A stretch of 64,000 nt of DNA from contig CAWDMB010000008.1 in the NCBI GenBank assembly GCA_963803375.1, positions 454,313-518,312 on the forward strand, in the 5' to 3' direction. The notes under the pieces are model-generated. The model was not told the DNA's origin and made no database searches. It saw only the letters and a program-made list of their open reading frames with translations. Position numbers and translations under genes: made by a program. The DNA comes from JAOPZW01 sp963803375 (GTDB lineage: Bacteria > Actinomycetota > Thermoleophilia > Solirubrobacterales > Solirubrobacteraceae). Positions 8,617-15,979 of this stretch are shown here, one piece after another (the first letter of the stretch is position 1; every line of letters begins with the position of its first letter).

Positions 8617-8898
8617 ATGGACCCGTTCGCCGTCGTCATGCTCGGCCTCGCCGCGGCGTTCGTGCTGATGGCGCTCGCGCTCGGGGGCTTTCACCCCGGC
8701 TCCGGCGCCGAGCAGCTCGACTGGCGCCCGACGCGGTCGGTCGAGCTCGAGGTCCGCAACGAGATCGACGATCTCGAGCAGATGCGCGAGGCCGTCAACG
8801 CGCGCCGCCGGGCGCGCGGACAGGCCGAGCTCACCGAGCAGGACCTCAACGACCGCGCCGCCGAGGACGTGCGCGACCGCCGCAGGCTCGAGCGGTGA
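8617..8898 (+). CDS. small single-pass membrane protein, unknown function
   Basis: The 93-residue protein has one hydrophobic segment at about residues 4-23 and then a charged cytoplasmic or periplasmic tail predicted to be helical (ELEVRNEIDDLEQMREAVNA). No domain is recognised. The gene is divergent from the acyl-CoA dehydrogenase. Its stop overlaps the GTG start of the next gene by four bases, so the two form a coupled pair. Proteins of this shape are common in actinobacteria but have no known role. Confidence 0.7.
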   Translation: MDPFAVVMLGLAAAFVLMALALGGFHPGSGAEQLDWRPTRSVELEVRNEIDDLEQMREAVNARRRARGQAELTEQDLNDRAAEDVRDRRRLER

Positions 8899-9401
8899 GG
8901 GCGCTCGTCGTCGGCGGCGGGTGCCGCGGGCTGGCGCTCGCGCGCGAGCTCGTGGCCGCCGGGCACGCCGTGCGCGCCGTGACCCGTGACGAGCGTCGCC
9001 GGCCGCAGATCGAGGCGGCCGGCTGCGAGTGCTGGATCGGGACGCCGGACGTCGTCGGAACGCTGCGCTACGCACTGGACAACGTGACGATCGTGCTCTG
9101 GCTGCTCGGCACCGCCACCGGCCCGCGGGAGCGGGTCGCCGCGCTGTACGGCCCGCGGTTGCGGATGATGCTCGAGAAGACCACCGACACCACCGTGCGC
9201 GGCGTCGTGCTCGAGGCCGCGGGCCGGGTGGGCGCGGAGGTCCTGGCCGCCGGCGTCGAGGAGGTCCGCCGCGCCCGCGCCACGAACGAGATCCCCTACG
9301 CGCTCGTGGAGGCCGACCCGGCCGATCGCGACGCCTGGCTCGCGTCCGCCCGCGCGGCGATCGAGGCGCTGCTCACTGCTCGGCCAGCGGCTGCGGCCTG
9401 A
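8895..9401 (+). CDS. NAD(P)-binding Rossmann-fold protein
   Basis: The 168-residue protein opens with a dinucleotide-binding fold (ALVVGGGCRGLALARELVAA, residues 3-22), where the usual GxxGxxG is GGGCRGLA. A further strand (NVTIVLWLLGTATG) resembles the NAD(P)-dependent epimerase/oxidoreductase fold. It is shorter than most epimerases and lacks a visible YxxxK, so it may bind a dinucleotide without SDR chemistry. The GTG start overlaps the preceding stop (GTGA). No substrate can be proposed. Confidence 0.7.
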   Translation: MRALVVGGGCRGLALARELVAAGHAVRAVTRDERRRPQIEAAGCECWIGTPDVVGTLRYALDNVTIVLWLLGTATGPRERVAALYGPRLRMMLEKTTDTTVRGVVLEAAGRVGAEVLAAGVEEVRRARATNEIPYALVEADPADRDAWLASARAAIEALLTARPAAAA

Positions 9402-9543
9402 CCTCCGGCGCGCCCCGGGCCGCCCACGGCGCCGGGCCGTCGTCGCGGTCGCCCTCGATCGCCAGCGCCAGCAGCCAGACGAGCGCGAGCAGCGCGACGA
9501 CCGTGAGCGTGACGACGAGGATGCGAAGCCCGCGCGAGGCCAT
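9373..9543 (-). CDS. small membrane protein (56 aa), unknown
   Basis: An ATG at 9543 opens a 56-codon frame whose product begins MASRGLRILVVTLTVVALLA, a clear single transmembrane segment with positive residues on the cytoplasmic side. A polar tail ends ...QPLAEQ. It overlaps the 3' end of the Rossmann protein by 29 bases in convergent orientation. The hydrophobic profile and natural-looking tail support a real gene, but there is no recognised family and no strong ribosome site. Confidence 0.45.
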   Translation of the reverse strand: MASRGLRILVVTLTVVALLALVWLLALAIEGDRDDGPAPWAARGAPEVRPQPLAEQ

Positions 9544-9634
9544 GGCCGTCCGGGAACCTACCCCGCGCTAGACTGGCCGCGAAATACCCTAAAGGCGACA
9601 AGCTTTTCGAGATCGAGCAGGAGGCCGTGCCGCG

Positions 9635-10480
9635 ATGACCGATTACGCCAAGGACGTGCTCGTCGAGACCGAGTGGCTCCAGGAGCATCTCGACGACCCG
9701 TCGATCCGCATCGTCGAGGTCGACGAGAACCCGGCCCTCTACGCCGAGGCGCACATCCCCGGGGCGATCGGCTTCGACTGGAAGCGCGACCTGCAGGACC
9801 AGGTCAAGCGCGACTTCCTGGGCCCGGAGGCCTTCGGCGAGCTCTTCGGCTCGCGCGGGATCGCCGACGACCACACGATCGTCCTCTACGGCGATCGCAA
9901 CAACTGGTTCGCAGCCTACACGTACTGGTACCTCAAGTATTACGGCCACGAGGACGTCAAGCTCGTCAACGGCCCGCGCGAGAAGTGGATCGCCGAAGGC
10001 CGCCCGACCACGAGCGAGGTGCCCGCCTCCGAGCCGGCGGCGTTCACGGCCCGCGATGGCGACCCGGCGATCCGCGCCAAGCGCGACGAGGTCCTCGCCG
10101 CGCTCGGCGACGGCAAGCGCCTCGTCGACGTCCGCTCGCCCCAGGAGTTCTCGGGCGAGCTCATCGCGATGGCCGGCTATGAGCAGGAGGGTGCCCAGCG
10201 CGCCGGACACATCCCGGGCGCGGCGTCCGTGCCGTGGGCGCAGGCGGTGCGCGAGGACGGCACGTTCAAGTCGGCCGACCAGCTGCGCGAGCTCTACGAA
10301 GGCAAGGGCGTGCTGTCCGGCGAGCCGGTCATCGCCTACTGCCGTATCGGCGAGCGCTCGGCGCACACGTGGTTCGTGCTGCATGAGCTGCTCGGGTCGC
10401 AGGACGTCAAGAACTACGACGGTTCGTGGACGGAGTGGGGCAACCTCGTCGACGTGCCGATCGACAAGGACGTCGCCTAG
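9635..10480 (+). CDS. sseA: thiosulfate/3-mercaptopyruvate sulfurtransferase (tandem rhodanese)
   Basis: The 281-residue protein has two rhodanese domains. The N-terminal one (residues 9-125) has an aspartate in place of the active cysteine (LYGDRNNWFA). The C-terminal one (about 150-275) has the catalytic loop CRIGERS with Cys236. The CRxGxR/S loop is typical of thiosulfate sulfurtransferases of actinobacteria (CysA/SseA type), which move sulfane sulfur to cyanide or another thiol acceptor. The ribosome site CAGGAGG lies about 10 bases before the ATG. The gene is monocistronic. Confidence 0.92.
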   Translation: MTDYAKDVLVETEWLQEHLDDPSIRIVEVDENPALYAEAHIPGAIGFDWKRDLQDQVKRDFLGPEAFGELFGSRGIADDHTIVLYGDRNNWFAAYTYWYLKYYGHEDVKLVNGPREKWIAEGRPTTSEVPASEPAAFTARDGDPAIRAKRDEVLAALGDGKRLVDVRSPQEFSGELIAMAGYEQEGAQRAGHIPGAASVPWAQAVREDGTFKSADQLRELYEGKGVLSGEPVIAYCRIGERSAHTWFVLHELLGSQDVKNYDGSWTEWGNLVDVPIDKDVA

Positions 10481-10641
10481 GACCGCTCGGCGAAGGGAGG
10501 TGTGGCCGGGCCGGGTCGCGGGAACGCTCGAAACACAAGGTCCGCAGCAGCGCGCGAGGAGCCATGCATCGATCGTGAACCGCGGCGTGGGATTGATCTG
10601 GGCCTGGCCTCCAACGAAGATCCTCGCAGTTCGCCGGGCTG

Positions 10642-11142
10642 ATGAGGCGCTCCAGAACGGAGGTGGCCGTGCGGCCACTGGGCGGCGCCTCAGATAGCGA
10701 GCTCGGCGAAGCCCTCGCCGTGCTCTCCTCGGACCCCTTCGAGTTCGAGATCTCGCCAAGTCCCGATGCCCCCGCTCTGGCCCGAGGCGCGATCGCGCGC
10801 TGGCTGACGGGCCGGGTGTCCACGCGGGTGCTCGACGACGTGCGGCTCGTCATCACCGAGCTCGTGACCAACAGCGTGCGTCACGCCGGCCTGCGGCCCG
10901 GGGACGTGGTCTCCGTCCGGGCCGAGGCGACGGGCGACGGGCTGCGGCTCGAGGTCGAGGATGCGGGCCGCGCCGGGCCCGTCGCCCAGCGCCCTACGGG
11001 GCCCGGGCGCGCGGGCGGCTTCGGCTTGAACATCGTGGAGAGGATCGCGGTGCGGTGGGGAGTCAGCCTGAGCCACGGCACGCGGGTGTGGGCCGAGCTC
11101 GCGCTGGCCTCTAGTTGCGGCAGCGGACCTGGGAACCGCTGA
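10642..11142 (+). CDS. ATP-binding protein, RsbW-like anti-sigma/HATPase
   Basis: The 166-residue protein has the GHKL ATPase boxes of the HATPase_c_2 group: N-box VITELVTNSVRHA, G1 VEDAGR and G2 GGFGLNIVER. It lacks any histidine-phosphorylation domain, as in RsbW/SpoIIAB serine kinases and the many actinobacterial regulatory ATPases. It probably binds a sigma factor or anti-anti-sigma protein. No partner gene is adjacent. The start is uncertain; an internal GTG is possible. Its last 32 bases overlap the 3' end of the opposing hydrolase gene. Confidence 0.85.
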   Translation: MRRSRTEVAVRPLGGASDSELGEALAVLSSDPFEFEISPSPDAPALARGAIARWLTGRVSTRVLDDVRLVITELVTNSVRHAGLRPGDVVSVRAEATGDGLRLEVEDAGRAGPVAQRPTGPGRAGGFGLNIVERIAVRWGVSLSHGTRVWAELALASSCGSGPGNR

Positions 11143-12052
11143 AGACTCGCGAGCACGGCGGAAGCCGGGTGCCCTCGCGGGCGGCGCGGAGGACCGCCTC
11201 CACCGCGCTGACGACGACGGACGGCTGGCCGCCGTGGGAGGAGGGGACGTCGTGATTGCTGCGAAGCGCGACAACGTGCACGCTGTTGTCGGAAAGTCCC
11301 GCGAGCTCGTCCTGCATCCTGCCCCACAGGCGTCTCAGGGCGCGGGCGAGCTGTCGCGGCGTGCGGGGGAAGTTGTCCTGCCGACCGGCCGTGACGACGG
11401 CCAACGGCGTGTCATCGAGCGTTCTGATCCGGCTGGCGAGCGCCTCTCCGGCGGCGAGGTCGACGCCGCCCATCTGCGATGTCGCGAGCTCACGGCGAAT
11501 CTCAGGCGCCTGCGACTTGGGCCAGATCGCGAGCTGCCGTCGTCGTCCATCGCGCCCCATCATGTCGATCAGGACGAGCCCTGCCGTCTGCGTCGGCCGG
11601 AGTTGCGCGAACACGCGCGCCAGGACGCCGCCATAGGAGTGGCCCACGAGCACGTAGGGCGGATCGATGCGGGCGTGGCCGAGCAACCGCCGAAGGTCGG
11701 CGATCTCGTCGCGCGCATCGCGCACGCCCGGCGGCGCGACGCTGTTGCCGGTGCCTGCGCGGTCATAGGCACAGGCCCGCGTTGTCCGGCCGAGCTGCGG
11801 CTGCACGTCTCGCCAGGCGAACGTGTCCGCGCCGAAGCCGGCCTCCAGCACGATCGTCGGGCTGCCCGAGCCGACGCAGTGGAGAAACAGGCTGCGGCCG
11901 CCGCCGATCCGGACCTGCTCACCCGGTGGACCGCCGACGTCGCGAGTCAGCGGCGGAGTCCTTGCCGTCCCTGCATGCTCCTCCTCGGACCCCTGTCCGC
12001 ACCCGACCGCCAGACAGCACGCCAGCAAGGAGAGAAGCATCCGGCGCGGCAC
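11111..12052 (-). CDS. alpha/beta-hydrolase lipoprotein
   Basis: The 313-residue protein begins with a signal sequence ending in a lipobox (LAVGC, Cys18), so it is likely a membrane-anchored exported lipoprotein. The hydrolase fold has the nucleophile elbow GHSYGG with Ser139, a preceding CAYDRAGTGNS typical of haloperoxidase/esterase-like members, and the catalytic histidine near 267 (SNHDVP). It would hydrolyse an ester or amide outside the cell membrane. The C-terminus contains two cysteines (about 297 and 311) that might form a disulfide. It is convergent and overlapping with the HATPase gene. Confidence 0.85.
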   Translation of the reverse strand: MPRRMLLSLLACCLAVGCGQGSEEEHAGTARTPPLTRDVGGPPGEQVRIGGGRSLFLHCVGSGSPTIVLEAGFGADTFAWRDVQPQLGRTTRACAYDRAGTGNSVAPPGVRDARDEIADLRRLLGHARIDPPYVLVGHSYGGVLARVFAQLRPTQTAGLVLIDMMGRDGRRRQLAIWPKSQAPEIRRELATSQMGGVDLAAGEALASRIRTLDDTPLAVVTAGRQDNFPRTPRQLARALRRLWGRMQDELAGLSDNSVHVVALRSNHDVPSSHGGQPSVVVSAVEAVLRAAREGTRLPPCSRVFSGSQVRCRN

Positions 12053-12181
12053 CTGACGATGTTCGCTCCAACGCCATGAGAGCGCAACGTGTTCGGCCCG
12101 GCGAGAGCGGCATTGAGCCCTCTCCTCCGCCTCCGGACTGCAGCCCCGGGGCGATCACCGACCATGACCGGTCCGGCGGGC

Positions 12182-12775
12182 TTACAGCAGGTCCTCCGGC
12201 AGTCGTTCGAGCAGGTCGCCGAGCATCCGCGCGGTGGCGCCCCAGATGAGGTGGTCGCCGACGACGTAGACGTCGGTGCGGAACGGGACGCCGCGGCGCC
12301 GCAGGCGCTTGCGCGCGTAGCCGCCGCGCAGCGCGGCGACGGAGAACTCGAGCACCTCGGCGACCTCGCCCGCCGACGGCGTCCAAGCGCGGCCGGGCTC
12401 GATCAGGCCGACGAAGGGGTAGACGGCGTAGTTGGTGGCGATCGTCGGCGTGGGCTGCAGGGCGCCGACGAGCTCGACGTCGCGGCTCGGCAGGCCGATC
12501 TCCTCCTGCGCCTCACGCAGCGCCGTCAGACGAAGGTCGGTCTCGTCGTCGTCCTGTCGGCCACCGGGGAACGAGATCTCACCGGGGTGACGGCGCAGGT
12601 CCTCGCGGCGCTTGGTGAAGACCGCGTGCAGCTTGCCGCCGTCCACGTAGAGGGGGACGAGCACGGCGGCGTCGATGCGGCCGTGGACGTCGAGCGATGC
12701 CGCCTCGGCCGCGTCCAGGAGGACGGAGCGCAGCCGGCGCGCGACCTCAGTGCGCGAGCGAGACGCGCTCGACAC
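12182..12775 (-). CDS. Nudix hydrolase, CoA pyrophosphatase (NudL-like)
   Basis: The 197-residue protein has a Nudix box from the FPGG motif to REAQEEIGL (about residues 73-98) and the upstream HPGEISFPGG segment typical of CoA diphosphatases of the NudL/PCD1 group. It would split CoA or oxidised CoA into acyl-phosphopantetheine and 3',5'-ADP. The spacing inside the box is one residue longer than the textbook pattern, as is common in this branch. The GTG start at 12775 overlaps the OsmC gene end by 29 bases, implying coexpression. Confidence 0.85.
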   Translation of the reverse strand: MSSASRSRTEVARRLRSVLLDAAEAASLDVHGRIDAAVLVPLYVDGGKLHAVFTKRREDLRRHPGEISFPGGRQDDDETDLRLTALREAQEEIGLPSRDVELVGALQPTPTIATNYAVYPFVGLIEPGRAWTPSAGEVAEVLEFSVAALRGGYARKRLRRRGVPFRTDVYVVGDHLIWGATARMLGDLLERLPEDLL

Positions 12776-13151
12776 GCTCGTCGAACATGACCTCGCCGTC
12801 GAGCGTGCGGTGCACAGGGCACTTGGCCGCGATGACGCGCAAGCGCTCGACCTGCTCCTCGCTGAGGCCCTCCGGCATGCGCATGACGATGCCGAAGCGC
12901 GTGGGGCACCCGCGCTCGGCCGGCGTGAACTCGGCCGAGACCTCGACGCCGCCGATGTCCCAACCCTTGCGCTGCGCGTACATCTCCATGGTCACCGCGG
13001 TGCACGACGCCAGGCTCGCGGCGAGGAGCTCCTGCGGACTCGGCCCCGCGTCGCCGCCGCCGCACTCCGTGGGCTCATCGGTGGTCAGGTCGTGCCCGCG
13101 CACCTTGATCGTGTGGCGGAACTGCGAGTCGCGAGTGGCGGTGGCCTTCAT
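12747..13151 (-). CDS. OsmC/Ohr-family peroxide-detoxifying protein
   Basis: The 134-residue protein has both redox cysteines in conserved settings: ASLASCTAVT (Cys50) and IAAKCPVHRT (Cys111). OsmC-type proteins reduce organic hydroperoxides using these thiols. The ATG at 13151 is chosen because AGGCAGGA precedes it at proper spacing; an earlier ATG at 13166 overlaps that site. The gene precedes the Nudix gene and overlaps it, forming a two-gene unit in the cytoplasm. Confidence 0.9.
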   Translation of the reverse strand: MKATATRDSQFRHTIKVRGHDLTTDEPTECGGGDAGPSPQELLAASLASCTAVTMEMYAQRKGWDIGGVEVSAEFTPAERGCPTRFGIVMRMPEGLSEEQVERLRVIAAKCPVHRTLDGEVMFDERVERVSLAH

Positions 13152-13194
13152 ATCGTCCTGCCTCATCCGGGTGCGGTCGGTGACCCACGGTCCG

Positions 13195-14451
13195 TTATAG
13201 CAGTGGGTTGAAGATCAGGCCCGTGGGCACCTTCGGGAAGAAGTACGTCGACTTGGGCGGCATGGTGACACCCGCGGCGGCGATCTCGCGCACCTGGCGG
13301 ACGGGCGTCGGGCGCAGGAGGAAGGCGGCGTCGTACGGACCGTCGAGCACGAGCGCGACGGCCTCCTCGTCGGTGCGCGAGTAACCCAGGCCGCGCAGGT
13401 GGGCGATGTCGTCCTCGGTCAGCCCGAGCGCGCCCTCGAGGACGAGCGCCTCGAGCACGGCGGCGTCCAGCCGCCGGAGGGGCTCCGGGCGGTCGGCGAG
13501 GGCCGCGTCGGCGACACCCTGGTCGCGCAGCGTTAGCCGGAACGAGCGCTTGAAGTGGGCGTCGAGGTAGCCGAGCTCCAGCGGCCCCTCGCCGGCGGGC
13601 GGCGCCAGCTCGGAGCGGTCGATCTCGGTGATGGCGAAGTCGCGGCGCAGGACCGCGGCCAGGCGCTCCTGCCCCTCCGCGGTCGTGTCGCGGATCAGGC
13701 GGTGCGTCGGGAAGACCGTCAGCCCGTCGTCCTCGAGCGCGACGAGGCACATGAGCACGTAGCGGTGCGGGCCCTCGCCGCCGACCTCGTTGGCGTAGAC
13801 GCGGGCCGTCTCGTAGCGGTGGTGGCCGTCGGCGATGAGCAGCTCGGCGTCGGCGAGCGCGGCGCGCACGGCCTCCACGGCGGCGGGGTCGACGACGCGC
13901 CAGAGGCGGTGCGTCGTGCCGTCCTCGTCGGTCAGCGCGCCCCACGGCTCGCCATCGGTGGCGGGTGCGAGCGCGCCCCACGCCGCGCCGGCCGGGTCGG
14001 CGTAGAGGCTGAAGATCGGCGAGAGGTTCGCCCGCGTGGCGCGCGTCAGGCGCAGCCGGTCCTCCTTCGGCCCGGGATGGGTGCGCTCGTGCGGGCGAAT
14101 GCGTCCCGGGCCGTAGTCCTCGACGCGCACGCGCGCGAAGAAGCCGTGGCGGGTGAGCCGCCGCCCGTCGGGCGCGGTGTAGTCCTGTCCGAGCGCCCAC
14201 AGCGCGGGCTCGGCGTCGGTTACGAGCGCGCCCTCGGTGCGCCAGGTCGCCAGCAGCTCGGCTGCGTGGGCATAGGGGTCGGGCTCGCCCTCGGGGAGAT
14301 CGACGTGGACGGCGTTGTGGGGCGAGCGGGCGGCGAGCTCGGCGCGCTGAGCCGGGTCGATCACGTCGTAGGGCGGCGTGGCCACGGCGGCGAGCGAGCC
14401 GACCCGGTCGAGGTCGTAGTGCAGCGCGCGCAGGGGCTGGACGTCGGCCAT
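13195..14451 (-). CDS. DUF1015 family protein
   Basis: The 418-residue protein starts with the family N-terminus (PLRALHYDLD..., ATPPYDVID) and contains the conserved LLIADGHHRYETA near residues 213-225 and a C-terminal PPKSTYFFPKVPTGLIFNPL. DUF1015 proteins are widespread but their reaction is not established; the conserved HHR suggests an enzymatic or nucleotide-binding role. The ATG at 14451 gives the usual N-terminus. The long frame continues upstream across the antisense of the tRNA, but that part is not a gene. It is divergent from the tRNA-Pro gene. Confidence 0.88.
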   Translation of the reverse strand: MADVQPLRALHYDLDRVGSLAAVATPPYDVIDPAQRAELAARSPHNAVHVDLPEGEPDPYAHAAELLATWRTEGALVTDAEPALWALGQDYTAPDGRRLTRHGFFARVRVEDYGPGRIRPHERTHPGPKEDRLRLTRATRANLSPIFSLYADPAGAAWGALAPATDGEPWGALTDEDGTTHRLWRVVDPAAVEAVRAALADAELLIADGHHRYETARVYANEVGGEGPHRYVLMCLVALEDDGLTVFPTHRLIRDTTAEGQERLAAVLRRDFAITEIDRSELAPPAGEGPLELGYLDAHFKRSFRLTLRDQGVADAALADRPEPLRRLDAAVLEALVLEGALGLTEDDIAHLRGLGYSRTDEEAVALVLDGPYDAAFLLRPTPVRQVREIAAAGVTMPPKSTYFFPKVPTGLIFNPLL

Positions 14452-14490
14452 GGCGGCGGGGGACGCTAGCACCGGTACCGTGTCCGCCCA

Positions 14491-14564
14491 CGGGGCGTGG
14501 CGCAGCCTGGTAGCGCGCCTGCTTTGGGAGCAGGAGGTCGCCGGTTCGAATCCGGCCGCCCCGA
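14491..14564 (+). tRNA. tRNA-Pro (anticodon TGG)
   Basis: The acceptor stem CGGGGCG pairs with CGCCCCG. The D arm (GCGC...GCGC), anticodon stem CCTGC/GCAGG with loop TTTGGGA, and T arm GCCGG-TTCGAAT-CCGGC all form. The discriminator is A at 14564. The anticodon TGG reads proline codons. The 3' half serves as the attachment site of the island that follows. Confidence 0.97.
14522..14564 (+). repeat. attL: 43-bp tRNA-Pro 3' end, direct repeat of 23936-23978
   Basis: The segment from the anticodon loop to the discriminator base is repeated at 23936-23978 with one mismatch (G versus A at base 12). An integrase gene remnant starts directly after it. This is the standard layout of tyrosine-integrase elements that insert at tRNA 3' ends and restore the tRNA. 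Confidence 0.9.
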
Positions 14565-14566
14565 CT

Positions 14567-15036
14567 TCAGGGAATCTCCCTGCCAACCGAGCGGTTTCTA
14601 CGCCGCGTCCGCATCGCCGGGCGGTTCCTTCGCCGAAACCGTGCCCGCGTCGTGCCCAATGCTCCCGTCGAAGGGTCGAGGATGCCGCGGTCCTGGTCGT
14701 CGGCGTCGCGCGCCAGGTGGCCATAGGTGTCGTCGATCATCTGGACGCTGGTGCCCATGCGGCGTGCGAGCGTGAAGATGCTCATGCCGGCCGCGAGGCT
14801 CCAGGTGGCGAAGGTGTGGCGCATGTTGTAGATGCGCCGGTGCTCGACGCCGGCGGCCTTGAGCGCGGGCGCCCACTCGCGCGAGCTGTCGATGCCGATC
14901 CGCCCGCCCTCCGAGGCGGGGAAGAGGATGCCCCGGCGATGCGGCAGCGTCTCCAACGCCGCGACGACCTCGGCCCGCAGGGGCACGCGGCGCCGTGACC
15001 GCGTCGTCTTGGCGTAGGTCTTGAGCCGGCCCGAGG
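14567..15036 (-). pseudogene. tyrosine recombinase/integrase, C-terminal fragment
   Basis: The frame ends at 14567 and encodes the catalytic C-terminus of a phage/AICE-type integrase: IYNMRHTFATW (box with Arg and His), LARRMGTSVQMIDDTYGHL with the nucleophile Tyr, then a basic tail. Reading back, GRLKTYAKTTRSRRRVPL continues the domain to about 15036. There the frame is cut by sequence that looks like the end of an IS256-family element. The N-terminal DNA-binding part and the first catalytic Arg region are gone, so the integrase cannot work. Its position beside attL marks it as the integrase of the island. Confidence 0.85.
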
Positions 15037-15108
15037 GTGTCAGATTAACTGTGTAGGCGCGTGTGGTTAGTGTGTAGGTGTGACTCCGTTGATGTCAGGT
15101 AGTGACGG

Positions 15109-15375
15109 TCAGATTGCGGTGTCGGGGAGGCGGTCGCCGAAGTGGATCTTGAACGCGGCCAGGGCGGCGTTCCAGTTGTAGGCGCGGCGCCACTTGGCCT
15201 GCGCGCGGTCGATCGCGAGGTAGATGAGCTTGCGGGCGGCGTCTTCGGTCGGGAAGTGGCCTCCGGTCTTGATGATCTTGCGGATCTGGCGGTTGAGCGC
15301 CTCGATCGTGTTGGTGGTGTAGACGACGCGGCGCACGTCGGGCGGGAAGGCCAGGAACGGCTCGAAGTCCAAAGG
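15109..15375 (-). pseudogene. IS256-family (Mutator) transposase, C-terminal fragment
   Basis: The last 85 or so codons read FEPFLAFPPDVRRVVYTTNT and on through IEALNRQIRK and FPTEDAARKLIYLAI to FGDRLPDTAI, the well-known C-terminus of IS256/Mutator transposases including the conserved E of the DDE set in NTIEALN. Upstream of about 15375 the match stops abruptly, so the N-terminal two thirds is lost. The right end of the element is probably near 15034-15056, where the minus strand reads CTACACAGTTAATCTGACAC, like IS256-type termini. Insertion there interrupts the integrase. Confidence 0.85.
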
Positions 15376-15889
15376 GGCACCGGTTATCGGTCCGGGCTCT
15401 CGCATCGGGGTCTCCTTATCTGTCCAACCGGCAGTGACCGCCGATCAAAGCGACGCGCGGAGAGTGCTCCGTTCGTCGAAATGCAGCAGCGAGCGCCGTG
15501 TGCCTCGGTGCTGGTGTGGGAGGTCGCGGTCCGAGGCACGCGGTGGGCCCTGGTGGAGTCCTTGCCCACGCCGTCCGCCGTGCGCTGGCTCACGCGGTGG
15601 ACCAGCGCGGCGACGCGGCGATTCGAGGACGCGCCCGGCGCCTCCTCTCACACGAGCACCCGCCGCCACGCGATCAATCCCCGCGAGAGGTGAGGAGCAA
15701 CGCTGCCCCTCGACACCGACCCCTCCATATCCCGGTGTTGAAATGACGGTGCCTGCGCGGGTGACGGCTCGCGTTAGGGTCGCGGGCCGAACCGAGGTTT
15801 GACCCACTCCATATCTGACCCCGGTTGGCCCGGTGTCTTTGCACTGAAGTGTCGACCTCGGTTCGTGCCTTCGAAGGGTTCGGCCTGAC
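15376..15889 (+). other. island spacer without a confident gene
   Basis: This segment between the two insertion-sequence remnants has only short or repeat-biased frames. One (15481-15693, plus strand, 70 codons) reads VLVWEVAVRGTRWALVESLP, which looks protein-like. It has no recognisable family or ribosome site. It is probably debris of an inserted or recombined gene. Confidence 0.4.
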
Positions 15890-15902
15890 CTGATAGAAGC
15901 GT

Positions 15903-15961
15903 CGCCACCCCGATGGGGGTGTCCCGACCGGGATGTTGTCGGCCGACCCTGCCACAACACT
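15903..15961 (+). ncRNA. candidate IS110 bridge RNA region
   Basis: Three hairpins follow each other directly upstream of the transposase: CACCCC/GGGGTG (15906-15921), TCCC/GGGA (15922-15933) and TGTTGT/ACAACA (15934-15959). IS110-group elements are known to encode a structured guide (bridge) RNA in the non-coding end before the transposase gene. Position and structure fit. The target- and donor-binding loops have not been identified, so this is a proposal. Confidence 0.4.
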
Positions 15962-15979
15962 ACGCCGGGGAGGGAAGCG

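Noticed and set aside
14452..14724. Upstream extension of the DUF1015 frame reading AAGFEPATSCSQSRRATRL
   Set aside because: This string is the antisense translation of the tRNA-Pro gene and its flank, a well-known annotation artefact; the DUF1015 homology starts only at 14451.
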